Source: Tubulanus polymorphus
Lineage: Eukaryota > Nemertea > Palaeonemertea > Tubulaniformes > Tubulanidae
DNA length: 64,000 nucleotides
Assembly (NCBI RefSeq): GCF_964204645.1
Contig: NC_134029.1
Location: 10,408,850 to 10,472,849 of the forward strand
Direction of reading: 5' to 3'
Shown: piece by piece, positions 1 through 11,500 of the stretch
How positions within the stretch are numbered: position 1 is the first letter of the stretch
How the letters are laid out: every line of letters begins with the position of its first letter
Made by a program: the position numbers and the translations under genes
Notes under the pieces: generated by a model
What the model saw: only the letters and a program-made list of their open reading frames with translations
Database searches by the model: none
Told to the model about the DNA's origin: nothing

Positions 1-418
1 TGGAACGGACCGAGATCGAAGGGACCGTGCAGTGGGGCAAACTTTTACACCTTTACCCGCACATTGTAGAAAATGCTTCGCTTCGAACTGCGTATAATAG
101 TCACCGGTTTGTGTTACGCCTATATAATCAGGGAGGTCTTTGATTAGCGTGCAGTTATGAGAAGAAGCAGTCACAGGTAGCAGCATGACCGATACAGAGA
201 ACACGTCAAAAATGCTACTTATCTTCGTGATCGGGAACTTGACATTAATGTATATCGCTTTATCCGTCCTTGTTTATAGAACATTACGGATCTGGTAGTA
301 GTGACCAGGAGTTGAATACGATAACGTAAATCCTGGATAGTCCGTAGATAAGAGATCCTCAATCGAACTCAAAGTTTTAGCAATTCCGTGAGAAGGGACA
401 AGCTTGATTAACAAAATT
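1..418 (-). pseudogene. Envelope-like region of the gypsy element (partial)
   Basis: Directly after the chromodomain, another minus-strand frame stays open from about 418 to the window edge, with one stop at 274-276. Its translation includes YSTPGHYYQIRNVL before the stop, then IYINVKFPIT, later SSHNCTLIKDLPDY and a Cys pair near the edge. This spacing resembles the C-terminal ectodomain of env-like proteins of metazoan gypsy elements (family resemblance from memory). The usual N-terminal part is absent between the chromodomain and this region, so either a deletion or a truncated env is present. The window ends before any transmembrane anchor could be seen. Confidence 0.5.
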
Positions 419-721
419 CATTTTGATTTCTTTAAATGCATCGATTAAATCCTTTGATACATTTCGAGATGGTTCCCACGATGGAGGAAAATCTCCAACC
501 CATTTAACTAGATATTGACGGCGTCCCTTGTTTTTTCGCGAGGCGAGCAGGCATTCTACCGGATAAGACGTATCCGTGGACGGCATTTTAGCGTTAGGCT
601 TGGGCACGGGGGAAGCTGTTGTTGGAACCACGCTGTCAGTTTGCTGTTGGGATAGTGGTGATGGATCGTTTGAGACAGGTGTTGTTTTAATCTCAGTAAC
701 CCTTGGCTGTGTTTGTGTCAA
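377..721 (-). pseudogene. Chromodomain at the integrase C-terminus
   Basis: This 114-residue frame has a low-complexity Pro/Ser/Thr-rich N-terminal half, then a chromodomain-like segment: YPVECLLASR, then RRQYLVKWVGDFPPSWEPSRNV, ending with an FKE helix. The aromatic Y/W/W positions and the WEP motif are characteristic of chromodomains. In chromoviruses such modules follow the integrase and steer insertion through histone marks (established for the family). Here it follows the integrase C-terminal relic at 1038-1355. The reading frame itself is intact even though the upstream domains are broken. Confidence 0.75.
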
Positions 722-1037
722 ATTTGTAGGTTTATCTGGATGATCTAGATCCTTATGTACATTTCGATTTAATTTACCAGTACCAATCTTGCGGGCATTT
801 GGGTCGGTATAGCTTTTTAAGCGATTGGCATGAACCGGGGATTTCAGAGTTCGGTCTGCGTTCGTCGTCAGTAGGTAATTGACGGGTGATATTTACTTCA
901 CTATGACGAATGGTGAAGAGGGTGAAGAACCTTTTTTGATAAACCCTTGATTGTACGTTGACTACGTAGCCAAACTAAATCCCCTTCCTGGTACACAGGA
1001 TCTGTGACCTTGGGTCTTTTATCGTGTTTTGACTTTG

Positions 1038-1355
1038 TTATATCTTGCGACTTTTCCAAATTAGATTTTGCCCAAACTCTCGCTTCCTCGAGCTTACGGC
1101 TGAATTCCTGGACGTATTCGTCAGCAGAGTGAAATTCATGCTCGGGGGGGGGGGGGGGTAAAAGTGAGGTATCAATTCGGTTCCTGGCTTCACGCCCGTG
1201 GGGGGGGGGGGTAAAAGTGAGGTATCAATTCGGTTCCTGGCTTCACGCCCGTGCATCAGGTAATATGGTGTAGCCTGTGCTTTTGACGGTCGTGGTCCTA
1301 TAGGCGTGAAGGAGTGGTTTGATAAATTCATCCCAATTGGTCTGTTTGGTGTCAC
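1038..1355 (-). pseudogene. Integrase C-terminal relic of the gypsy element
   Basis: The phrase SKAQATPYYLMHGREARNRI is the conserved block after the integrase catalytic core in Ty3/gypsy elements (the usual 'P..l.yGr.pr.p' region). The frame then runs through a poly-Pro stretch created by a G-run on the plus strand. A 53-bp block containing the G-run and about 40 bp of coding sequence is present twice in tandem (about 1147-1253), which disrupts the domain. The catalytic core between here and 1638 is out of frame and poorly preserved. Confidence 0.65.
1147..1253. repeat. Tandem duplication of ~53 bp led by a G-run
   Basis: Two adjacent copies begin with 10-14 G and continue TAAAAGTGAGGTATCAATTC, ending TTCACGCCCGTG. 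The copies are identical apart from the G count. This is either replication slippage at a G homopolymer or an assembly artefact. Confidence 0.9.
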
Positions 1356-1637
1356 AAAACATGATCAAACCCTATATCAAAGTGCCATTCTATTTCTCGG
1401 TAAGCCCATCTGTGCATGGATGGTACGCCGAGGTACGGATTTGGGAAGTGTCAAATAAAGTGCAAAGTTCATTTACAAGGGGATGATAAGAAGTTAGCTC
1501 CCCTATCACTCAAAATTGCGCGCGGCGCACCGTGGGTACATAATATCTCGTCAGATAAAATCCGCGCTATCATGGTCGCGGAGATATTTTTCGTTTCCCA
1601 GCGTTTTCCAGCCCTCGCGTAAGATAATCGGTAATAA

Positions 1638-1904
1638 CTACACTATACTGGTTCCCCTTCTCGTACGGTGTATAGGACCAACATAATCTATAGCAATTTT
1701 GTCAAATGGGGCATCTACTGCAGGTATTGGAATCTGGGGGGCCGTAACTTTGTGTTTAGGGAATTTCTTTCCATTGCACATTACACAAGATTTGACCCAG
1801 TGTGCTACATCCACGTACATGCCTTGCCAGTAATATTTAGCGCGTATTTTGTCGTAGGTTTTGTCAAACCCAAAATGACCAGCCAAGACGTCATAAGCGA
1901 TAAG
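1638..1904 (-). pseudogene. Integrase H2C2 zinc finger and start of catalytic core
   Basis: The minus-strand translation contains AGHFGFDKTYDKIRAKYYW, then SCVMCNGKK: the second His of the HHCC finger and its C-x2-C pair. It continues with FDKIAIDYVGPI, which carries the first catalytic Asp of the DDE core. The frame extends upstream of the Met at 1886 (LIAYDVLAG), so the true domain starts before it. It is cut by the repeat insertion at 1905-2131. Confidence 0.8.
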
Positions 1905-2131
1905 TAATAATGTTGATTAATCACTCAAAACATGCATAAAATTTGATTATTTCGAAAGGTACCTGTGTTAGTTTGTGAATTAAGCCATTAATTGTGGACT
2001 GAAGTGGATAGAAAGTATATCTTTGAAGTGTTACTTTTTTCAACCGTGTTTTGGTCCTTGTCATCCCTAACGTTGGTATAAGCCCATCCGATTATGAAAA
2101 GCTTAACACCAACGATTAGGTAACTAACTAG
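1905..2131. repeat. ~225-bp interspersed repeat, copy 1 (inside gypsy pol)
   Basis: This segment separates RNase H from integrase and matches 20541-20770 along its length (shared blocks such as TATTTCGAAAGGTACCT, AATTAAGCCATTA, CAACCGTG and CCCTAACGTTGGTATAAGCC). No coding potential, clear terminal inverted repeat or A-tail was seen, so its class is unknown. About 25 residues of pol expected between RNase H and the zinc finger seem to be missing at this place. Confidence 0.75.
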
Positions 2132-2242
2132 ATTGCTGCCAGAGCAAGCCATTATGTTGCAGGCTATAGAATTCAGTGAGGGATATAATTTCTCTAGCCG
2201 ACTTCCTTTTATCGGGTTAAGTTCTACGACTGAGATAACTGA

Positions 2243-3560
2243 TCAGATCAAGGGAGTATGGGTAATTTCTCTGGGCCTGGTGTAGGAAAGGGATATGATC
2301 AGCAAAGGATTATACTGGGGGGTCTCAGAACTCAGAACCGAAGTGCCTGGACTGTCGGTTATTGCGTTAACATACGGCCTGCGCGAGAGCGCATCGGCCT
2401 CAATGTGGATCCGACCGGCGCGATGGATAATCTCCATATCTTGCAACGTAAGGTCCCAACGGCATAAACGACATCGGGGCTCTTTCAGGGACATCAGCCA
2501 GCGGAGGGCGTTATGGTCCGTGAACACGGAACTTTCAACCGTGGAGGTAGGGTTTATACCGTCTGACACCTTCCATGACAGCGGCCATTTCGCGTTCAGT
2601 CGCTCTCCAGTTGCGTTCTCGCGGCAGAAGATTCCTACCACCGCACGCAATGACACGTTCTTTACCCTCAATCTTCTGGCATAAGACTAACCCAATCGCC
2701 GTTGCGCTCGCATCGGTGTGGAGCTCAAAAGGCAGGTTGAAGTTCGGGAATGCCAAATTTGGTGGGCTTGTCAGCCTCTTCTTCAGAATTTCAAACGCGT
2801 TTTGACACTCCGGTGTCCAAACGCATTCGGTGTCTTTCTTTGTAAGAGCATATAGTGGGGTACATATCTCGCTAAAACCTGGGACAAAACGGCGGTAATA
2901 AGTAGCCAGGCCGATAAAAGAACGAAGGGTCTTTATATTATCAGGCGCTGGGTATTCAAGTACGGCCCAACATTTCTCTGGATTCGGTCTTACACCGTCA
3001 GTACTAAGTATGTGACCCAGATGTATGACACTTTCCATAGAAAATTTACACTTTTGTAGCTTCAGGGTAAAACCTGCCTCTCTCAAGCGTATGAATATTT
3101 GTTCGAGATGTCGTAGATGTTCTTCGAACGTGCTTGAAAAAAACCCACTATCTCATCCAAATAGATGAGACAAATTTCCCACGAGAGACCCCTTAACACA
3201 TTTTTTAATGATTCGTTCAAAAGTGCTTGGACTATTGCAGAGACCAAACGGAAGACGGTTGAATTCGAAAAGACCACGGCTACAGGAAAAAGCTGTGATC
3301 AGCTTGGAGGCCTCTTCAACCTCTACTTGCCAATAGGCAGACCCAAGGTCTAAGGATGAAAAGTACTTAGGTTGCGAATCTCCTAAGATGTCGATGATGT
3401 CGGTCACATCGGGGCATAGGATATGAGTCTTTGCGCGAAACCGCATTTACTTTGCGTTAATCCACGCAAAATCTGGTTTTACCATCATTCTTCTTAACGA
3501 GAACGACCGGCTACTCCAAGGGGAGTCAGAGTCCCTGATAATACCGGATGTAACCATTTT
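2243..3560 (-). pseudogene. Reverse transcriptase and RNase H of the gypsy element
   Basis: RT motifs are recognisable across several frames: VKKNDGK near 3500 with adjacent stops, LDLGSAYWQVEV, LPFGLCNSPSTFERI, and the catalytic box as YLDE instead of YLDD near 3160. The connection (LGHILSTDGVRPNPEK, SFIGLATYYRRFVPGF) and RNase H (ELHTDASATAIG, then TDHNALRWLMSLKEP and ADALSRR) follow at 2243-3086. At least three frameshifts and two stops break the region. The Asp-to-Glu change in the active site alone would be expected to abolish normal activity. Confidence 0.85.
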
Positions 3561-3635
3561 ATCAACTTCTTGCTCTTCCACCTGTCGCACCTCCGGGTTA
3601 CGTCGATATGGTCGCTGTCGAATCGGAGGATGGCC

Positions 3636-4590
3636 CTAAACGTCTATGATATGTTTGACTAGTGTCATGTGTCCTAACTCACTGTCGTCATTTGCGAAAC
3701 AGTCCCTATACTTTGAAAGTATATCTGCTAGTTGCGCTTTTCGGTGTGGTTCTAAGTTAGAATTTGATAAGTCCACATATGGTGGTTCACGAGAACAATC
3801 GTTCCTCGCTGACAAATTACAAATATTGGGTGCCGGATTCAATTTCGAACAATTCCAGCCATCATATTGATCCTCATCGAGACCTTCCTCCATCACGTCG
3901 AACGCGTTGAGTGAGATCGAACCGAGAAACGTGTTTTTGTGCATTTTAATAGGTTTAGCGGTTGGATTTCAGAGCCGGAAGTGTAGTTTATTGTTGATGA
4001 GGGCCACTAGTTTAACACCAATAATATTGGACTTGATTAGCCTGGTGGAGGGTTCAACGAGACATTCGGTCCCATCAGGATTTTGTCGACAGATCTTCGC
4101 TGGAATCACCGTTTCGCTAAATGGTGGCAAAACGGTCTGTTCATGTACACAGCGACGGGCATAACCAGTCAAATCAAATTGCTTCTGCAGCGTCAGTGGC
4201 TCTGAGCAGTTTAGTTCCACAGTTTCATTGCCTAAATCCTTGATCAAACTATTTGGTACCAAGAAATCCATGCCCAAAATAATGTCATAAGACAGGTGTT
4301 CAGCTATTTGTGACGTTATGTGATATTGACACTGACCAATTGTAATGTCAAAAGAAACAGTGCCCAGTATATTGAAAGTAGATCCATTGGCAGAATGCAC
4401 GTTGTTGTTTATCGCCGAATGTTGCTTCATGCTTTTCAAATATTGACACCTATTGTATCAAGATTAACTTATCGCAGTGATGTCGCTACCACTATATATT
4501 AGGATCGTTACCGAGATACTACCAATTTTGCCTGGTATCGAGTTTTCCACTGAAGCTAAAATTGTTGGCACTGGGTTTGATTTTGGTGCG
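3636..4590 (-). pseudogene. Retropepsin-like protease and pol linker
   Basis: At about 4464-4540 the translation reads SVTILIYSGSDITAIS, the retropepsin active-site block with Tyr in place of the catalytic Asp (expected D-[ST]-G). Two stop codons follow within a few residues. The frame resumes at 4439 and ends the protease fold with the typical DIILGMDFL block. The pol linker preceding RT lies at 3636-3944 (QLADILSKYRDCFANDDSELG). Confidence 0.75.
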
Positions 4591-4979
4591 TCAGTTAATT
4601 GGGACTTGTATTCTAGAAATCTATTCGCCGCCTTATCCCAAAGACGTGAAATTGCATTTCCCATTGTACATATGTGTGAGATTAAATAATACACGAATGA
4701 TACGAAGAGCATAGTTTTAATTACAATAAGGTTATCAAAGGATAGGATAGAATAAGTATATCGAAGGTTATCGACCAACCACGATGACGTGGACATCGCA
4801 TGGCGTCTTAATACTTTACTCAAAATTATGAATAAGGTAATCAGAAAACATAACAAAGTTACATAATAAAGTTGATAAATTTGATAAATAGGCGCCATTT
4901 TATGGCGGTCCCTCGAGGTCCACATTTTTGCGATAATTTCAACTCTTTTTTTAAAACATATGTTTAGATTAAATATCAT

Positions 4980-5541
4980 ATAGTTCTACAGTCCCTTGCT
5001 CGATGAACTCAAACACCATTTTAAAGGAAATGAAATGCAGATATCTGCTGGTGATTCTTGGATGTTTTGAACGCAACAGAGAACAGTGACGATGTGAAAC
5101 CAAGGACCGCATATTTTAACCGCACGATATCTATTAACTTTGAAGTATCTCTAAAAGCTATATTTCCAATTTTCACAGAGGTTAAAAGGGTGGTTTGCCG
5201 TTCGGGCCGGCGTTTAAATTGTTTGAATATCTTTCCTTACGACTGATCTGTATCCGCTTGAGTTTGAGATTACGCGCCACCATTTCACCGAACATAACCA
5301 AAATTATGAATAATGATATTGCATCGATAGATTAAAGATCAAATCTCAATATCTAAGAAAAATATCTCAAGTCCCGATCAATAGTTAGTAAAGCAGCTAA
5401 TATCGAATAATCATAAATCTGATGATAGATATATATTATATAAATGATTGAACTTGTTATTCTATTTGAACTCATTCTGGTAAAATAAAATCAATAAAAG
5501 TTTTGAAAAATAAATCTTGCTTCAATTTACGTTTTTGGCAG
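4980..5541. other. Region without a resolved gene upstream of the integrase-peptidase gene
   Basis: AT-rich sequence. It should hold the promoter and 5' exon(s) of the gene that continues at 5542, but no start codon with a donor in the right phase could be settled. A 62-codon frame at 5058-5246 has no recognisable content. Confidence 0.4.
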
Positions 5542-8500
5542 GAACTCAACTATTTAGAATTCGTCGGAATGGCAAGCATGCCCAAGTTGTAAGCTCCTTG
5601 GATGAAGTAAAAAGGATTTTTACATCATATCATTCGAGTCCTGAAGGAGGCCATTTCAAATTAGAAAAAGACTTTCTCCGTGATCGCAGAGAAGTACTTT
5701 TGGCCTTCAATGACTAATGACTTGCGAGACTGGGTAAGTTCATATATCAAATAACCCTTTTAGATTCAGTCATATATTGTGGGATTTTTACTCATCGTCT
5801 TATCACGGATATTGTGATCAACTGATCCGTATATTATTTGTTTGAATATTCTACGTAACAGTACAATTATTAAACATAACATAGAATAATTAGAGCATGT
5901 ATTATTACCCAATTAAAGGTGCCTTTTTATTTCTTATCATCAATAAATCAATAGATCAAGGGATGTGAAAGCTGTAATATCAAAACTGGGAGATTGCTGA
6001 AGGGCGATTCTGAGTTGCAACCTATTAAGGTAAATGTCTCTTTTCTTCTATAAAATTTACATGTACCCTCACCAACATCAAGTATAAGATTATTTCACAT
6101 ACTTTACTTTACTTTACTTTATTTGACAAACTCTTGGTCTTAATACAAAGGCAATTTGAGTGATATATACAGTACATAAAAAGATACATCATATGCGACG
6201 TACAGTAGGTAGATACCTAATTAAATATAGGTTTACATGCGAGCTATTTCTAAGGAAAAGTGAAAAATCTCATAATTTTACCAATAAAAATTCACAATTT
6301 ACTAAGTTCGGCTTTCTCTTTGGTTTGCATTAATAACTTATGTTTCATAAGGTTGATATAAAATCTGCTGTCTAGATATAATTCCCTACTATCATTTGAA
6401 TATGTACAGTTGAAAAGGTAGTGAAATTCGTCCCAAATCCTTATATACATATGACATGTGCTTTCGCCGCGCTCAGTATTATCCCATCTACGTTTTTATT
6501 GTGAGCTTATGATTTGTATTTCGAAATTTAGTTAAGTTAATTATGAGGTTATTATTACGATAGACCATATTGTTAATTGTTTTTTATTTCTAGGTTAATG
6601 AAGTCTGGGAAATGGTAGGCGTTGATCTAACCGAAGCACCGATGACAAAAAATGGAAACCGGTATATATTTACGGCTACTGATTACGTGTCAAAATGGGT
6701 AGAAGCATACCCGATAAAACAAAAGTCGGCAACTGAAGTTGCAAAGTGTATCCTACAGATGTACTATCGATTTGGTGCCCCAAAGAGAATCCTGTCTGAT
6801 CAAGGAAGGGAATTTAATAATCAAGTAGGTTTGACTCTTGATAAATCACAGAGAACTTGTTATCATTGAAAATCATGTCATATTGTCTTCTTTTAAGTGC
6901 AGAATTCAGAGAAAGGTATGTAGGTACTGTCAAACTTTTTAACATTAAGGTTGTGTTTTAATCATAGTAACGTTGGTGTTGTATTTCTCAGCTTTGGTTT
7001 TTGTTAACCCACAATTGGTTTTGTCATTCTCTTACGGGATCTTAAAGCTTCGATCACCTTATGTTTTATGTATTTTTGTGAAAATGTTCATATTTTATTC
7101 ATTATTAATAAATTAGCTAAAATTCAAGTAAGCATCTTTAACTACAACTATAGTTATAACTATAAATATAACTATGATTATATAATTAACTATACAGCTT
7201 TAATCATATAACAATATAACAATATAAGTATAACTAGTACTATACAACTATAAGTGAAATGATCCTGATTCATTTTAGTTGAATGATGAGTTATTGAAAA
7301 TGATGGGTACGAAACATTGTGTCACCGCTGCCTACCACCCACAAACCAATGGACTCGATGAACGGACAAATCAAACTCTAAAACAGTACGTGAAAATACG
7401 GAAATATAACATCAGACAGATCTATTTTCATGTATTATGTCATTCTTACATTATTGTATTTTAGGAGATTAAAGCATTTAGTTAATTCTAAAAAAAATGA
7501 TTGGGACGATTACTTAAACAGTGCCACTTACTCCATTAATACGAAGCCACACAGCAGCACGAAAATGTCTCCGTTTTATGTTATGTATGGAAGAGTTGCC
7601 AGGAATGGAATTGAGGTACCAGAGGTTACTGAAGAATACTCGGTAAAATCAATTTTTTCAGTTCGAATTTTTGTATAAAGATGCTGAATTTTGTTAAAAT
7701 ATGTCTCATTTTCCTATATTTACCTTATATATCCAGGGAGTTGAAGAAAACGGAAATACTGAAGCCAATATTTTATCCATTCATGAGAAAATTGAACAGA
7801 CCGCGAGGCAAAATATTGAAAAGGCCCAAACTCGTCAAAAAATTAATTACGATAGGCGGCAAAATAAAGGAGCGAAGAGCCTCAAAGTTGGAGACAAGGT
7901 CTACAGGTATTAGTTCCATACCATGCCTATAGTTTTATGTATGTATTATTACGTGTTGCATTGAATATATGGTATATATATTAGGTACAAAGCAGAAAAT
8001 ATTGGGAGGAAAGGTGGTTTCTTGGAATCTAACTTCCACGAGGAGACGTTGACTATTGAAGAGATTGTTGGCAAATCAGCGATATTATTGAAAGATGGTA
8101 GACCTCTGGGCAGAAAAGTGTCTTTGAAACACTTGATGCCCACCAGAGATTTAATCACTGAGTATATTCCAAGAAACCTTCTAAAGAAGAGTTGAGTATC
8201 TTAATGAATTAAAGACATCATACTCGTGAAGACATGTACTGATAATGAAAAGTAATTAAAATCTTTTGTTTTAGAAGGTTTGAAGGCAAATGCTGACACG
8301 GAAGTCGACAGTAACATCTCTGGTATGTACAGAATAAACCAATAGTTCATAATGAATCAATTTTGGAAGTTTGTAAATAATAATTATGTTGAATGTCTTC
8401 GTCAATTATATTCTGTTATAGATGGTTTAATTGATAACACTGAAGTCCAGGCTGGTGACGTCATCGTGGACAACAACGCTGGTGTGTACAGAATAAAACA

Positions 8501-11500
8501 AAAGTTTAAGAATGAATTAATTAATTCTAAAGTTTGTAAATAATGATTATGTTGAATGTCATCGTCAATTAATTCTGTTCTAGATGGTTTAATTGATGAC
8601 ACTGAAGTCCAGGCTGGTGCCGATATCGTGGACAACAACGCTGGTGTGTACAGAATAAAACAAAAGTTTAAGAATGAATTAATTAATTCTAAAGTTTGTA
8701 AATAATGATTATGTTGAATGTCATCGTCAATTAATTCTGTTCTAGATGGTTTAATTGATGACACTGAAGTCCAGGCTGGTGACGACATCGTGGACAACAA
8801 CGCTGGTGTGTACAGAATAAAACAAAAGCTTAAGAATGAATTAATTAATTCTAAAGTTTGTAAATAATGATTATGTAGAATGTCATCGTCAATTAATTCT
8901 GTTCTAGATGGTTTAATTGATGACACTGAAGTCCAGGCTGGTGCCGATATCGTGGACAACAACGCTGGTGTGTACAGAATAAAACAAAAGTTTAAGAATG
9001 AATTAATTAATTCTAAAGTTTGTAAATAATGATTATGTTGAATGTCATCGTCAATTAATTCTGTTCTAGATGGTTTAATTGATGACACTGAAGTCCAGGC
9101 TGGTGACGACATCGTGGACAACAACGCTGGTGTGTACAGAATAAAACAGAAGTTTAAGAATGAATGAATTAATTTGGGAAGTTTGTAAATAATAATTATG
9201 TTGAATGTCTTCGTCAATTATATTCTGTTCTAGATGGTTTAATTGATGACACTGAAGTCCAGGCTGGTGACGACATCGTGGACAACAACGCTGGTGTGTA
9301 CAGAATAAAACAAGAGTTTAAGAATGAATTAATTAATTCTAAAGTTTGTAAATAATGATTATGTTGAATGTCATCGTCAATTAATTCTGTTCTAGATGGT
9401 TTAATTGATGACACTGAAGTCCAGGCTGGTGCCGATATCGTGGACAACAACGCTGGTGTGTACAGAATAAAACAAAAGTTTAAGAATGAATTAATTAATT
9501 CTAAAGTTTGTAAATAATGATTATGTTGAATGTCATCGTCAATTAATTCTGTTCTAGATGGTTTAATTGATGACACTGAAGTCCAGGCTGGTGACGACAT
9601 CGTGGACAACAACGCTGGTGTGTACAGAATAAAACAGAAGTTTAAGAATGAATGAATTAATTTGGGAAGTTTGTAAATAATAATTATGTTGAATGTCATC
9701 GTCAATTAATTCTGTTCTAGATGGTTTAATTGATGACACTGAAGTCCAGGCTGGTGACGACATCGTGGACAACAACGCTGGTGTGTACATAGAATATCGT
9801 TGGTATAATAGACAAAATTCTAAACATTTTTCCCATCTTTTAATAAATTCCCTGTCTATTTACAGAAATAATAAATATAAGTGATACGGAAGAGATAGAA
9901 ATGTCTGTACCGATCGCAAAAGAAGCAGCAGTACCTTCAGATGATACTCGTAAGAAAACAGTTTCTCACATTGTGCCCACAGTCAATGGCGATGATAATT
10001 ATCATGAATGTATGATTTCTGTCTTTCAGTGGTTTATACGACCTGGGAATATGGTCCGAAGGACTACTACTTTGGAAAATTGTTTACCGTAAGAGGAGTA
10101 CCGTTGTCGGATGCGACAATATTTTCATTAAAAAAAAATGAACAGCTCAATGATGAAGTAAGTATAAAGCTCTTACAATTTTTTGATTTTTTCTGGGTTG
10201 ATTAAACGTATTCCTTTTTCAGGCTGTTTTTCAAGGGCTCAATCATTTAACGTTAAAGTATTCGACGGAATCGAAAGTAAGTATGGAAAGTTTGAAGTGT
10301 ACATTCGTATGTACCAATTAAACAAATTACCGCGGTACTGCTTATTGAAAATTTCTTGAATTCATTGAAATAAACATTATGGTTTTAGACGATTGGAGTA
10401 CAGAGTAGCCATATTTTGTCGCCAATGATATTTGGTGATAGACGCCGATTGCCGGGTGCATTGGTAAGTTTGTGTAACCATGAAATAGAATAAGCTGGAA
10501 TTCTTAGGAAGTAACGTTAGAAGTATTATCCAAGGATTTATCTAATGTCATTTCATGTGACAGTTTTTAAAAAGATATTCTTATATTTCAGAGATCATTG
10601 GCAGAAAAAGAAGTATGGCTATGCCCATTGTTACATGGTGGTCACTGGACACTCATGGTACTTAATCAAATCACATAGAACTGAACATACAAGAACTTAT
10701 AATTGCTTTAAAATTCATTATATCTGCAGATCATACAGACAAATACGAAAGAGATCTTGTATCTCAATTCATTGGGCGAACTAAAAGAGGAATTGATAAC
10801 CGTTTTTAAAAACACAATCGCCATCAAGAGTGTCAAGTCAATGGGAAACTGGAGGTTGAGGACCGTCAAACACTCAAAGCAGCTAGATTCATCATCATGT
10901 GGAGTCTTTGTTCTCAAGGTATATGAAAGGACTTTATATACAGGGATATTATTGATATTAACAAGTTTAATTATGGTATACCCTGTATCTAAATAACTTG
11001 CAGGAGACCGTGTTTGTTAATCAAATAGGCCTCACACTATAATTGATTATATTCTGCGATATTCTGTAGTTTGCAGAGAGTATTTTGGCAAATGAAACCC
11101 TTGAGTTTGACAATACTAGTTCTGCGATCGATCAGTACCGATTTGAGATAGCCATGTGGCTCATGGGATCGATAGGTAAGAAAGGTGAACAGTACGCAAT
11201 AAAGATATACACATTCCTTTACCTGAAATTGAAATTACAGTGTATTTTCATTCAATAGCTACAGATCCTTCAAAGATGTGCTGTCTATGTTGTCATGCAA
11301 GCTCAATTCATGTTACCGATTGGGTAAGTTTCCGTTGACACTAATTGATATTATACAATTTTTCTTCTATTCGTGGTGAATGTTTAGAAATGTTCCCAGT
11401 TTATTTGATTTATCATTTTCAATCAGATTGGCTGTGATAGATGCTTTAGGTGGTTTCACCTAGCTTGCTACAACAGACAAATACCCCTGATAGGCAGCAA

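Larger units (their letters stand above)
1..4979 (-). mobile_element. Degenerate Ty3/gypsy retroelement, cut by the window edge
   Basis: Read on the minus strand from right to left, the order is protease, reverse transcriptase, RNase H, integrase zinc finger, integrase core, integrase C-terminus, chromodomain and an envelope-like region, which is the Ty3/gypsy order. Every domain carries stops or frameshifts. The protease Asp and one RT catalytic Asp are replaced, so the copy is dead. No gag is recognisable. Right of the protease (4590-4979) the same strand encodes two hydrophobic stretches and a segment beginning MGNAISRLW, whose role is unknown. LTRs could not be found: the 3' end lies outside the window and no matching block is seen near 4980-5500. 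An unrelated repeat has landed between RNase H and integrase at 1905-2131. Confidence 0.85.

Noticed and set aside
185-298. 37-codon plus-strand frame with a hydrophobic segment
   Set aside because: It lies antisense to the env-like frame of the gypsy element. The hydrophobicity is a by-product of the opposite strand.
8402-9705. Long minus-strand frames with a repeated 54-residue unit
   Set aside because: The ~162-bp unit is a multiple of 3, so antisense frames stay open automatically. Splice sites and phases on the plus strand explain the array.
10010-10029. A 20-nt GTATGA...TTTCAG intron
   Set aside because: Too short for spliceosomal removal. The strong donor GTAAGA at 9950 gives an 80-nt intron with the same acceptor and phase.
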